Counted from the first letter of the stretch, positions 1 through 6,953 are shown. The stretch: 18,965 bases of DNA from Candidatus Dadabacteria bacterium (GCA_020027805.1 JAHKKQ010000020.1:1-18965); one strand, 5' to 3'. Translations and numbers: made by a program. Notes: generated from the letters alone by a model not told the origin.

Positions 1-112
1 GAACGTAGAGCTCGGAAGAAAAATGCTGTCCCAATCAGGACTTAACATAATCACGGGCGGAGATATGAGAGAAGCTGCCGGGAAAGTCGTAGAGGCGGCG
101 CAGGCGGGTTAA
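1..112 (+). CDS. sucC: Succinyl-CoA ligase (ADP-forming) beta subunit, C-terminal fragment
   Basis: Only the last 36 codons are in the window, in the frame that begins at base 2 and stops with TAA at 110-112. The residues include ELGRKMLSQSGLNII, then a helix rich in Ala and Val ending in AAQAG. This closely resembles the conserved SucC ending known from E. coli (a GLNII segment followed by a final AA-x-x-VV helix). SucC carries the nucleotide-grasp domain of succinyl-CoA synthetase, which makes ATP or GTP from succinyl-CoA in the TCA cycle together with SucD. In most bacteria sucD follows sucC directly; here the next gene is rpoH, so sucD must lie upstream or elsewhere. Identification rests on a short fragment but the match is distinctive. 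Confidence 0.8.
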   Translation, partial: NVELGRKMLSQSGLNIITGGDMREAAGKVVEAAQAG

Positions 113-164
113 ACCATTTGGCCCCTCGATACGCCGGCGCGCCCGCACCCGGGTTGGCGACCCC

Positions 165-192
165 TTGCAATATTTAAGGAAAGTATTAATAT
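165..192 (+). promoter_or_regulatory. Candidate sigma-70-type promoter of the rpoH-dnaK operon
   Basis: A -35-like TTGCAA (165-170) and a -10-like TAATAT (187-192) are separated by 16 bases. Transcription would start near 199, leaving a leader of about 105 bases before the chosen rpoH start at 305. The -10 box lies inside a perfect AT-rich palindrome (186-203). No sigma-32 consensus (CTTGAA with CCCCAT) at proper spacing and no CIRCE element was found in this gap. Inferred from consensus only. Confidence 0.4.
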
Positions 193-203
193 ATCTATAT
201 TAA
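186..203. promoter_or_regulatory. Perfect AT palindrome, possible operator
   Basis: TTAATATATCTATATTAA has two 8-base arms (186-193 and 196-203) that are exact reverse complements around a 2-base centre (TC). It overlaps the predicted -10 box of the rpoH-dnaK promoter, where a bound repressor would block RNA polymerase. Related TTAAT...ATTAA palindromes occur before rpmE and before the gloB-like gene. AT-rich DNA makes chance palindromes easier, so the regulatory role is inferred. Confidence 0.35.
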
Positions 204-247
204 CTACCCTACATCATTAGAATAAGATATTTCAGCTTTCATAGTAC

Positions 248-296
248 TATCCCCTTGACATTTCCCCGATGATGATTAGTTTTGCAAAAGGGGGTA
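248..296 (+). promoter_or_regulatory. Possible RNA thermometer hairpin sequestering the rpoH ribosome-binding site
   Basis: Bases 248-256 (TATCCCCTT) can pair with 288-296 (AAGGGGGTA) to give nine continuous base pairs, including one G-U, closing a 31-base loop. The 3' arm contains the only Shine-Dalgarno-like sequence (AAGGGGG, 288-294) ahead of the ATG at 305. A second CCCC at 264-267 could also compete for the G run. Heat melting of such a stem would expose the ribosome-binding site, as known for heat-shock RNA thermometers. The pairing is seen directly; the function is inferred. Confidence 0.4.
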
Positions 297-304
297 TAAA
301 GCGG

Positions 305-1159
305 ATGAACGCAGTAGCAGTCAGAGAACCGATCGGTATTTTTTTGAAGGAAATCAATAAATACCCGGTTTTAAGCAAGGAAGAAGAGTACAGCCTGGCA
401 GTCAGATACTACGAGGAGAACGACCTCGAAGCGGCGAATACGCTTGTCGTATCCAACCTCAGGTTCGTGGTGAAGATAGCGTCCGGGTACATCTCGTACG
501 GGTTCCCTCTTGGCGACCTCGTACAGGAAGGCACTATCGGGCTCATGAACGCTGTCAAAAAATTCAACCCGCACAGGGGTTACAGGCTGATCTCATACGC
601 CGTATGGTGGATAAGGGCGAAGATACAGAACTACATAATGAAGTTCTGGAGCCATGTGAAGATAGGCACCACACAGGCGCAGAGGAAACTCTTCCATAAA
701 ATCGGAAGGGCGAAGAAGGACCTTAACATACATCACGATGAATTGAACGAATCAGATATCGGCAAGGTAGCCGGGCTTTTCGGGGTAAAGAACAAGGACG
801 TAATCGATATGGAGTTCAGAATGGCGTCGAGGGACTTTTCCCTGGACACGTCCTTCAAGGACGACGATTCTGTAACATACCTCGACACGGTTTCCGACAC
901 AGGCTCCAACCAGGAAGAGGTGCTCGAATCCCTTGAACAGTCGGAGCTCGCCAGGGAAGGGCTCGAGAAGGGGCTAAAAAAATTGACGCCCCGTGAAAAA
1001 CGCGTGATCGAGCGGAGGTATCTCTCGACGCCGCAGGGCAAGCTGAGGGAGTTAGGCGACGAGCTCGGCATATCCAAGGAGAGGGTAAGGCAGATAGAGG
1101 TTCAGGCCCTTAAAAAACTGAGGGGCGAGGTCGAGACTTCGGTCGCTCAGGGCAGCTAA
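305..1159 (+). CDS. rpoH: RNA polymerase heat-shock sigma factor (sigma-32/RpoH)
   Basis: This 284-residue protein directs RNA polymerase to heat-shock promoters. Region 2 carries DLVQEGTIGLM (from about residue 71) and the -10-melting segment with YAVWWIRAKI. The segment AQRKLFHKIGRAKK (about 125-138) matches the RpoH box QRKLFFNLR that distinguishes this family from RpoD. Region 4.2 has the helix-turn-helix LRELGDELGISKERVRQIE (about 247-265) for -35 recognition. I chose ATG 305 because it gives the family's usual N-terminus and has AAGGGGG ten bases upstream. An in-frame ATG at 269 would add 12 residues but lacks any ribosome-binding site. The gene is followed after 42 bases, without a terminator, by dnaK. 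In E. coli DnaK with DnaJ restrains sigma-32 activity, so co-transcription with dnaK would build in feedback. Confidence 0.93.
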   Translation: MNAVAVREPIGIFLKEINKYPVLSKEEEYSLAVRYYEENDLEAANTLVVSNLRFVVKIASGYISYGFPLGDLVQEGTIGLMNAVKKFNPHRGYRLISYAVWWIRAKIQNYIMKFWSHVKIGTTQAQRKLFHKIGRAKKDLNIHHDELNESDIGKVAGLFGVKNKDVIDMEFRMASRDFSLDTSFKDDDSVTYLDTVSDTGSNQEEVLESLEQSELAREGLEKGLKKLTPREKRVIERRYLSTPQGKLRELGDELGISKERVRQIEVQALKKLRGEVETSVAQGS

Positions 1160-1201
1160 CACGTTACGGAAAACAGAATATAAGCTCAGGAGGCTATGCA
1201 A

Positions 1202-3145
1202 ATGGCAAAAAGCGGTAAGATAATCGGGATCGACCTCGGGACAACCAACTCGGTTGTGGCCATAGTAGAAGGCGGAGAGCCGAAGGTAATCATAAACGAA
1301 GAGGGGGCGCGGATAACACCGTCCATAGTCGCGTTTACGAAGGACGGCGATATTCTCGTCGGCGGCCCTGCCAAGAGACAGGCGGTCGTCAATCCCGAAA
1401 ACACTATATTCTCTGTTAAGAGACTCATGGGCAGGCGCTATGAAGAAGTCGAGGGCGAGGCCAGGAGACTCCCATACAAAATGGTAAAGACTAAAAACGA
1501 CGACGCATGGGTAGAGGCCATGGGGAAACAGTACTCACCGCCCCAGATCTCCTCACACGTGCTGATGAAGCTGAAGAAGGCGGCGGAAGACTACGTGGGC
1601 GGCGAGATAAAAGAGGCCGTCATCACGGTCCCCGCGTATTTCAACGACAGCCAGAGGCAGGCCACCAAGGACGCGGGCAAGATCGCGGGACTCGAAGTCA
1701 AAAGGATCATTAACGAGCCCACCGCAGCCGCGCTCTCATACGGTTTCGACAAGAAGAGCGAGGGGACTATAGCGGTCTACGACCTGGGCGGAGGCACGTT
1801 CGACATATCGATACTCGAGGTCGGCGACAACGTCATAGAGGTCAAGTCGACGAACGGCGATACGCACCTCGGGGGAGACGACTTCGACAGGCTGATAATG
1901 GACTACATCATAAACGAATTCAAGAAGGAATCCGGCATTGACCTCGGAAACGACAAGATGGCGCTCCAGAGGCTCCGGCAGGAATCGGAAAAGGCGAAGG
2001 TCGAGCTTTCGAATACACTCGAGACAGAGATCAACCTCCCGTTCATCACCGCCGACGCCGCCGGGCCCAAGCACCTCGTCATGAAAATAACCCGCTCCAA
2101 GTTCGAGCAGCTTATCGAAGACAAGGTGAAGGGCACGCTCGAGCCCTGCCGCCAGGCGCTTAAGGACGCAGGCGTTAAAGCGGGGGACATAGACGAGGTA
2201 ATCCTCGTCGGCGGATCGACGAGGATACCGCTCGTTCAGAAGGCCGTCACCGACTTCTTCGGGAAGGAGCCCCACAAGGGCATTAACCCTGACGAGGTCG
2301 TGGCTATGGGCGCAGCTATTCAGGGCGCGGTCCTGGGCGGCGAGGTGAGGGACGTACTGCTGCTGGACGTTACACCGCTATCGCTCGGAATCGAGACGCT
2401 GGGCGGGGTAATGACGAAGATCATAGAAAGAAACACGACGATCCCGACGAAGAAGAGCCAGGTATTCACTACGGCCGAGGACAGCCAGACCTCGGTCGAG
2501 ATCCACGTGCTCCAGGGCGAGAGGCAGATGTCCGGAGACAACAGGACTCTCGCGAGGTTCATACTCGACGGTATACCCCCGTCGGCGAGGGGAATCCCCC
2601 AGGTCGAAGTTACGTTCGACATAGACGCCGACGGCATACTCCACGTTTCCGCCAAGGATCTGGCTACACAGAAAGAGCAGAAGATAAGGGTCGAGGCCTC
2701 GAGCGGGCTATCCAAGGATGAAGTGGATAAAATGGTCAGGGATGCCGAGGAAAAGTCGGACGATGACAAGAAGCGCCACGAACTCGTGGAGAAAAGAAAC
2801 AAGCTCGACGAGCTCATTTACAGGACGGAGAAGAGCTTCAAGGAATTCGAAGGAAAGCTCCCCGAATCCGACAAAAAGGAGCTCGAAGAGGCCCTCGAGC
2901 AGGGCAGAAAAGCCGTAAAGGGCAACGAGCCGGGCGAGATCGAGGCAGCCACGGAAAAAATAACCCATGCTTCCCACAAGCTTGCGGAGCTCATGTACAA
3001 GCAGCAGGCTCAGGGCGAAGCGGGGACTGAGGAGCCCGGGGCCGGCCCCGACGGCCCGGGTGAGGCGCCCGAAGGCGAAGCAGGCCGGGAAGGCGGCGGC
3101 AAGGACGGCGACGACGTAATAGACGCCGAATTCACAGAAAAATAA
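1202..3145 (+). CDS. dnaK: Chaperone protein DnaK (Hsp70), copy 1
   Basis: A complete 647-residue Hsp70. The ATPase domain shows the phosphate-binding loops GIDLGTTNS (residues 9-17) and DLGGGTFD (about 194-201), plus NEPTAAALSYGF. The hydrophobic interdomain linker VLLLD lies near 385-389, followed by the substrate-binding domain and helical lid. Residues from about 601 form a Gly/Pro/Glu-rich, presumably disordered tail ending in DDVIDAEFTEK, close to the usual bacterial DnaK terminus (VDAEF plus acidic residues). ATG 1202 is preferred over ATG 1196 because AGGAGG at 1188-1193 is eight bases from the former and only two from the latter. It is the second gene of the rpoH operon and ends at a strong terminator. 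With a second DnaK at 7745, this copy is the more canonical one by its tail. Confidence 0.97.
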   Translation: MAKSGKIIGIDLGTTNSVVAIVEGGEPKVIINEEGARITPSIVAFTKDGDILVGGPAKRQAVVNPENTIFSVKRLMGRRYEEVEGEARRLPYKMVKTKNDDAWVEAMGKQYSPPQISSHVLMKLKKAAEDYVGGEIKEAVITVPAYFNDSQRQATKDAGKIAGLEVKRIINEPTAAALSYGFDKKSEGTIAVYDLGGGTFDISILEVGDNVIEVKSTNGDTHLGGDDFDRLIMDYIINEFKKESGIDLGNDKMALQRLRQESEKAKVELSNTLETEINLPFITADAAGPKHLVMKITRSKFEQLIEDKVKGTLEPCRQALKDAGVKAGDIDEVILVGGSTRIPLVQKAVTDFFGKEPHKGINPDEVVAMGAAIQGAVLGGEVRDVLLLDVTPLSLGIETLGGVMTKIIERNTTIPTKKSQVFTTAEDSQTSVEIHVLQGERQMSGDNRTLARFILDGIPPSARGIPQVEVTFDIDADGILHVSAKDLATQKEQKIRVEASSGLSKDEVDKMVRDAEEKSDDDKKRHELVEKRNKLDELIYRTEKSFKEFEGKLPESDKKELEEALEQGRKAVKGNEPGEIEAATEKITHASHKLAELMYKQQAQGEAGTEEPGAGPDGPGEAPEGEAGREGGGKDGDDVIDAEFTEK

Positions 3146-3182
3146 GAACCAGAAAAAGCAGAATCGATATTGAAAACAGCAT

Positions 3183-3208
3183 AAAAGGCGGCCCCAGGCC
3201 GCCTTTTT
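3183..3208 (+). terminator. Rho-independent terminator after dnaK copy 1
   Basis: A GGCGGCC stem (3187-3193) pairs perfectly with GGCCGCC (3197-3203) around a three-base CCA loop. It is flanked by four A on the left and five T (3204-3208) on the right, so the stem can extend to 11 pairs. The T run and further T-rich DNA after it are typical of an intrinsic terminator. It closes the rpoH-dnaK unit 37 bases after the dnaK stop. Confidence 0.92.
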
Positions 3209-3255
3209 GTTTGTTTAATGCGCTCAGATTTACTATTGCTCACATAGCATTTAAA

Positions 3256-3274
3256 TGTTAATTTTATATTAACA
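3256..3274. promoter_or_regulatory. AT palindrome upstream of rpmE, possible operator
   Basis: TGTTAATTTTATATTAACA has 7-base arms that are exact reverse complements around TTTAT. It lies 57 bases before the rpmE start, in the probable promoter region. The outer half-sites TGTTA/TAACA, preceded by AAA, recall Zur-box half-sites, but the spacing is four bases longer than the E. coli Zur box. rpmE-type genes are known Zur targets in some bacteria, though usually the cysteine-free paralogue. Regulator identity is unknown. Confidence 0.35.
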
Positions 3275-3331
3275 AATCTGGGTTCATATAAGATTGACGA
3301 CGTATTGACCGCACATAAGGAGGCATTGAAA

Positions 3332-3535
3332 ATGAAAGCGGAAATCCATCCGGAGTATAAAGAAGTCACTATAAGCTGTTCCTGCGGCGCTCAGTATAAA
3401 ACCAGGTCCACGCGGTTTGAAAACTTCACCGTTGAGGTCTGTTCCAACTGTCATCCTTTCTACACAGGGAAGGAAAGGGCGGCTGAGTCCAAGGGCCGGG
3501 TCGAAAGGTTCAGAAGGAAGTACGCCAAGAACTAG
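3332..3535 (+). CDS. rpmE: 50S ribosomal protein bL31, zinc-binding type
   Basis: This 67-residue protein is a component of the large ribosomal subunit at the bridge to the small subunit. It shows the CxC...CxxC zinc site (Cys16, Cys18, Cys37, Cys40) of the C+ type of bL31, with the hallmark CSNCHPFYTGKE and a basic C-terminus (RFRRKYAKN). ATG 3332 was chosen because AAGGAGG at 3317-3323 is eight bases upstream; an in-frame TTG at 3305 lies before that site and is not credible. The gene follows the dnaK terminator, so it needs its own promoter, which probably overlaps the palindrome at 3256-3274. A zinc-free L31 paralogue may exist elsewhere in the genome. Confidence 0.96.
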   Translation: MKAEIHPEYKEVTISCSCGAQYKTRSTRFENFTVEVCSNCHPFYTGKERAAESKGRVERFRRKYAKN

Positions 3536-3610
3536 GACCCTGACCCCGGGAATCAATAAACCATCGACTTTAGGGAATTTTATTTATAGAGGAGACGACA
3601 AAGGGCTTTG

Positions 3611-3646
3611 ATGAAAGTTTTTGTCAACGACAGACTACGGAGGTAA
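3611..3646 (+). CDS. Possible 11-residue leader peptide before the EF-G-like gene
   Basis: An ATG at 3611 opens a short frame (MKVFVNDRLRR) that ends with TAA at 3644-3646. AAAGGG (3600-3605) lies five bases before its ATG. Its last codons CGG-AGG-TAA coincide with GGAGGT (3639-3644), the ribosome-binding site of the EF-G-like gene that starts at 3653. A ribosome finishing this peptide would sit on that site and could either block or couple translation downstream. Such a short frame could easily be chance, so this is a tentative call. Confidence 0.25.
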   Translation: MKVFVNDRLRR

Positions 3647-3652
3647 TCTTCC

Positions 3653-5734
3653 ATGAAGGAGTATGGTAGGGAAAGCGTAAGGAATATTGCGCTCGTTGCC
3701 CCCCACGGCGCAGGTAAAACTTCTCTAGCCGAAGCACTCTTATATCTGCACGGAGCCACCGAAAAGCTCGGCAAAATCGACGACGGCAGCTCCGTTCTGG
3801 ATTACGAATCCGAAGAAAAACACAGAAGGATGTCTATAAATTCCCACATAGCGTTCTTCGAAACCAAAAACCACCTTGTTAACCTCATAGACACACCCGG
3901 CTTTTTAAATTTCCTGTACGAAGCCGACAGCGCGATTAAGGTAGTGGACGGCGCTGTGATAGTGGTCGGTGCCGTTGGCGGCGACGTGTCCGTTCAGGTC
4001 AGGAAGTACTGGGACATGACGGGCAGACTGCCCAAGATAATATTCATCAACAAGCTGGAGAAGGAAAACACGAGCCTCGAAGCGACCCTCGGCAGCCTAT
4101 CGAAGGAGCTCAAGGTAAAACTCCTGCCGCTGATACTCCCCATCGGCCAGCACCACGATTTCAACGGCGTCATCGACGTTATCGAGATGAAGGCCTATCG
4201 GTACGGGGGGGGCGCGGGCTTCGAGGAGATACCCATACCCGCAGATATGGAGGAAGCGGCCAGATCGCAGAGGGAAAAAATAATAGAGTCCGTCGCCGAG
4301 CTCGACGACGAGCTCCTCGAGAAATATCTCGAAGGGGAGGCGATAGACGAGGGCCGGATTATCAGGATGCTCCACGAGGGGATACTCGAAGCGAAGATAT
4401 TCCCCGTCCTCATAGGCTCCGCGACCCATATGATAGGAATAAACGTGCTGAGCGACGCCATCGCCAAGTATTTGCCGTCCCCGGCCGAGAGGAAGACGGT
4501 CGAAGGCTTAAACCCGGCGGGCGAAAAAGCGGAAAGAAAGCCCGACCCGGCGGAGCCGTTATCGGCATATATATTTAAAACGGTTTCCGACCCCTACGCC
4601 GGAAAGATTTCTATATTCAGGGTATTCTCGGGCACGCTCAACGGAGACACGTCCGTCTACAATTCCAGCAAAAAGACCAGGGAGAAGCTCGGGCACCTCC
4701 ACAGGCTCATAGGCAAGAAGGAATTCCCCTTCACCCCGGCCCTCTCGGGCGATATAGTGGCGGTCAACAAGCTAAAGGACGCGTCCACCGGAGACACGCT
4801 GACCGACGAGGCGCATCAGATGACGATAGAGCCCGTCGAGCTGCCCCCGGCCGTGCTCTCCTACGCTATCGAGCCCAAGTCCAGGAACGACGAAGACAAG
4901 CTGAACCCGTCGCTCGCCAGGATCGTGGAAGAAGACCCGACCATACATTACAGGCTCGACGAGGAAACGAAAGAGTTCCTCATTTCGGGCACCGGACAGT
5001 CCCACGTCGAGGTGACTGTCCATAAACTGAGGGACACCTACGGGGTACACGTCGAGCTCAAGAAGCCGAGGGTGCCCTATAAAGAGACCGTGAAAGGGAA
5101 GGCCAAGGCCGAAGGCAAATACATAAAGCAGACGGGCGGGCGGGGCCAGTACGGCGACGCGTGGCTAGAGGTGGAAGCGCTCCCCAGGGGAAGGGGTTTC
5201 GAATTCGTAAACAACATAGTGGGCGGAGCTATTCCCAAGAACTTCATACCTTCCGTGGAAAAGGGGGTCGTGGAGGCGATGAAGAAGGGTGTGGCCGCGG
5301 GCTACCCGGTAGTGGACATGAAGGTCACCCTCTACGACGGTAAATACCATACCGTCGACTCTTCGGACATAGCCTTTCAGATAGCGGGCTCCATGGGTTT
5401 CAGGAAGGCGATGGAAGATGCCAGGCCCGTGATACTCGAACCCGTTATGAAGATGGAAATAATGGTCCCTGACGAATGCATGGGGGACGTGATCGGGGAC
5501 GTTAATTCGAGAAGGGGCAAGGTCTCGGGGGTAGACCCCTTGAACGGCACTCACGTGGTAAAGGCGCTCATACCGATGTCCGAGGTCCTCACATACGCGC
5601 CAGAGCTCAGATCGATCACGAGCGGCAGGGGCACGTTCAGCATGGGTTTTTCTCATTATGACGAGGTCCCCGACCATCTCGTATCGAAAATAATAGAAGA
5701 TGCGGGCGCTTCCAAGACCGCCCATGAGCACTGA
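3653..5734 (+). CDS. Elongation factor G-like GTPase (EF-G2-type paralogue)
   Basis: This 693-residue translational GTPase has the full EF-G domain plan. The P-loop is APHGAGKTS (16-24), G3 is DTPG (80-83) and the base-recognition motif is NKLE (133-136) instead of NKxD. Domain II follows at about 300-385, and domains III to V include GRGQYGDAW and SHYDEVPDHL. The residue after DTPG, normally the catalytic histidine of switch II (DTPGH), is Phe84, and the switch I Thr is Ser61 (RRMSI). These changes fit the EF-G-like/EF-G2 group rather than the essential FusA, which would usually lie in the rpsL-rpsG-tuf cluster. GGAGGT (3639-3644) sets the start. Its role is uncertain: perhaps a specialised translocation, ribosome rescue or stress function. 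It lies between ribosomal protein L31 and a Ppx/GppA phosphatase. Confidence 0.9.
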   Translation: MKEYGRESVRNIALVAPHGAGKTSLAEALLYLHGATEKLGKIDDGSSVLDYESEEKHRRMSINSHIAFFETKNHLVNLIDTPGFLNFLYEADSAIKVVDGAVIVVGAVGGDVSVQVRKYWDMTGRLPKIIFINKLEKENTSLEATLGSLSKELKVKLLPLILPIGQHHDFNGVIDVIEMKAYRYGGGAGFEEIPIPADMEEAARSQREKIIESVAELDDELLEKYLEGEAIDEGRIIRMLHEGILEAKIFPVLIGSATHMIGINVLSDAIAKYLPSPAERKTVEGLNPAGEKAERKPDPAEPLSAYIFKTVSDPYAGKISIFRVFSGTLNGDTSVYNSSKKTREKLGHLHRLIGKKEFPFTPALSGDIVAVNKLKDASTGDTLTDEAHQMTIEPVELPPAVLSYAIEPKSRNDEDKLNPSLARIVEEDPTIHYRLDEETKEFLISGTGQSHVEVTVHKLRDTYGVHVELKKPRVPYKETVKGKAKAEGKYIKQTGGRGQYGDAWLEVEALPRGRGFEFVNNIVGGAIPKNFIPSVEKGVVEAMKKGVAAGYPVVDMKVTLYDGKYHTVDSSDIAFQIAGSMGFRKAMEDARPVILEPVMKMEIMVPDECMGDVIGDVNSRRGKVSGVDPLNGTHVVKALIPMSEVLTYAPELRSITSGRGTFSMGFSHYDEVPDHLVSKIIEDAGASKTAHEH

Positions 5735-5869
5735 TAGACGTATTCATGGGTTAAAAAGCATCAGGCAGGACATGTAAAGCAGATTCGCAAGGGTTCGCAT
5801 TTTCTATACAAGTTCTTTAAGTTTGCTCGGTTTTACCCTTTCAATCCTTTACAAATCTGGTATACCTAT

Positions 5870-5914
5870 ATAGTGCCGGCGCATATCCGCTGCTTTTCGC
5901 GGATAGAGCACTAT
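5870..5914 (+). promoter_or_regulatory. Two-stage bulged hairpin in the leader of the Ppx/GppA gene
   Basis: An inner perfect stem TATCCGC (5884-5890) / GCGGATA (5899-5905) closes an 8-base loop. An outer perfect stem ATAGTGC (5870-5876) / GCACTAT (5908-5914) encloses it, with an asymmetric internal loop of 7 and 2 bases. That makes 14 pairs in all. No T run follows, so it is not an intrinsic terminator. It ends 35 bases before the GTG start, where an RNA regulatory element or a protein-binding cruciform could act. The remainder of the 215-base gap (5735-5949) shows no gene and only weak promoter-like hexamers. Confidence 0.45.
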
Positions 5915-5949
5915 GCACGGCGGCATTTCCATTATCCGGGGGACGGCGA

Positions 5950-6903
5950 GTGCGAATAGCATCGATAGACATAGGGACTAACACCTTCAGGCTCCTGGTT
6001 TCCGAGGCAGATGGAGGGAGTTCCATAAAAAAACTCTACATCAGCCGCGAGATCACACGCCTCGGGGAAGGGCTTACCCCCGAAAAGATGCTCATTAACC
6101 CGAACGCAATAGACAGGTCACTAAAAGTCCTCTCGGGATTCTCGCTCAAGTTGAGGGAGTACGAAGTCGGGAAGCTCAGGGCCGTCGCCACCAGCGCCGT
6201 CAGGGAGTCCCTGAACGGGCGGGATTTCGTGAAGAAGGTCGAGGCGGAGACGGGTATTCCCGTGGAGGTCATATCGGGCGACGAAGAGGCGAGGCTTACG
6301 GTCGAGGGGGTGCTTAATTCCGTAAGTTTCGACACGCCCGACTGCCTGATATTCGACATAGGGGGCGGGAGCACCGAGTACGTATATGTAAAGGGCGGGG
6401 GGATAAGAAACATAACCAGCACGGGGCTCGGAGTGGTGCGCCTCACGGAAAAGTACCTGGGGTCCGAAACCGACACGGATTCCGACATCGCCTCTCTAAG
6501 CGGTCACATCGGGGAGATGATCTCGAGCGGCCTTTCGTCCTTTCCAGCCGTGGGCGGAGTTAACCTCACACTGATAGGAACGGCGGGGACCCCCGCGACG
6601 CTTGCGGCTATAGAGCTCCGATTGGCGAAGTACGACCCCGCACTCGTAAACAATTTCATCCTAACGAGAGGAATGATAGAAAATACCCTGCGGACCATAT
6701 CGAGCATCCCCAAGTCTGAGAGGACGAAGGTCCCGGGGCTCGAAAAGGGGAGAGAAGACCTGATCGTTTCCGGGATAGCGATAGTGCTCAAGACTATGGA
6801 GAGGTTTTCTTCGGACAGGATGGTCGTGAGCGACGCCGGGCTCCTCGAGGGCATAGCGTATAACATGATTGGCCGCGGGGACGGCATGGAGACACGCGCC
6901 TGA
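5950..6903 (+). CDS. Ppx/GppA-family phosphatase (exopolyphosphatase or pppGpp phosphatase)
   Basis: This 317-residue protein belongs to the actin-like Ppx/GppA family, which removes terminal phosphate from polyphosphate and/or converts pppGpp to ppGpp. Visible motifs are DIGTNTFRLLV at the N-terminus, TSAVRES, ISGDEEARLT, the phosphate-binding DIGGGSTEY, GTAGTPATLAA and the C-terminal VSDAGLLEGI. Its length fits the short form with only the two ASKHA domains and no HD domain, so sequence alone does not separate Ppx from GppA activity. The start is a GTG (5950) preceded by GGGGGA about seven bases away. The gene stands alone between the EF-G-like gene and the grpE promoter. Placement among chaperones and a translation GTPase fits a stringent or stress response role, which is inference. 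Confidence 0.9.
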   Translation: MRIASIDIGTNTFRLLVSEADGGSSIKKLYISREITRLGEGLTPEKMLINPNAIDRSLKVLSGFSLKLREYEVGKLRAVATSAVRESLNGRDFVKKVEAETGIPVEVISGDEEARLTVEGVLNSVSFDTPDCLIFDIGGGSTEYVYVKGGGIRNITSTGLGVVRLTEKYLGSETDTDSDIASLSGHIGEMISSGLSSFPAVGGVNLTLIGTAGTPATLAAIELRLAKYDPALVNNFILTRGMIENTLRTISSIPKSERTKVPGLEKGREDLIVSGIAIVLKTMERFSSDRMVVSDAGLLEGIAYNMIGRGDGMETRA

Positions 6904-6924
6904 TAAATCCCGGGCTTGTCTACG

Positions 6925-6953
6925 TTGACAAATTATCGAGGGATTATTATATT
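6925..6953 (+). promoter_or_regulatory. Sigma-70-type promoter of the grpE-dnaK-dnaJ operon
   Basis: A perfect -35 hexamer TTGACA (6925-6930) is followed 17 bases later by TATATT (6948-6953), a five-of-six match to the -10 consensus. It begins 22 bases after the phosphatase stop. Transcription would start near 6960, giving a leader of about 128 bases before grpE. A second TATAAT at 7032-7037 lacks a matching -35. No sigma-32 or CIRCE signal is seen, so heat control of this operon is not obvious from sequence. Confidence 0.65.

Noticed and set aside
255..260. TTGACA as the -35 box of the rpoH operon
   Set aside because: No -10-like sequence lies 16-18 bases downstream; the region instead pairs with the Shine-Dalgarno run.
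269..304. Alternative upstream ATG adding 12 residues to RpoH
   Set aside because: No ribosome-binding site precedes it; the added residues do not look like RpoH, whereas ATG 305 gives the normal N-terminal length and has AAGGGGG upstream.
5869..5915. AGTGC...GCACT inverted repeat as a CIRCE (HrcA) operator
   Set aside because: The halves are in the opposite orientation to CIRCE (TTAGCACTC-N9-GAGTGCTAA) and far apart; it is better read as the outer stem of a hairpin.
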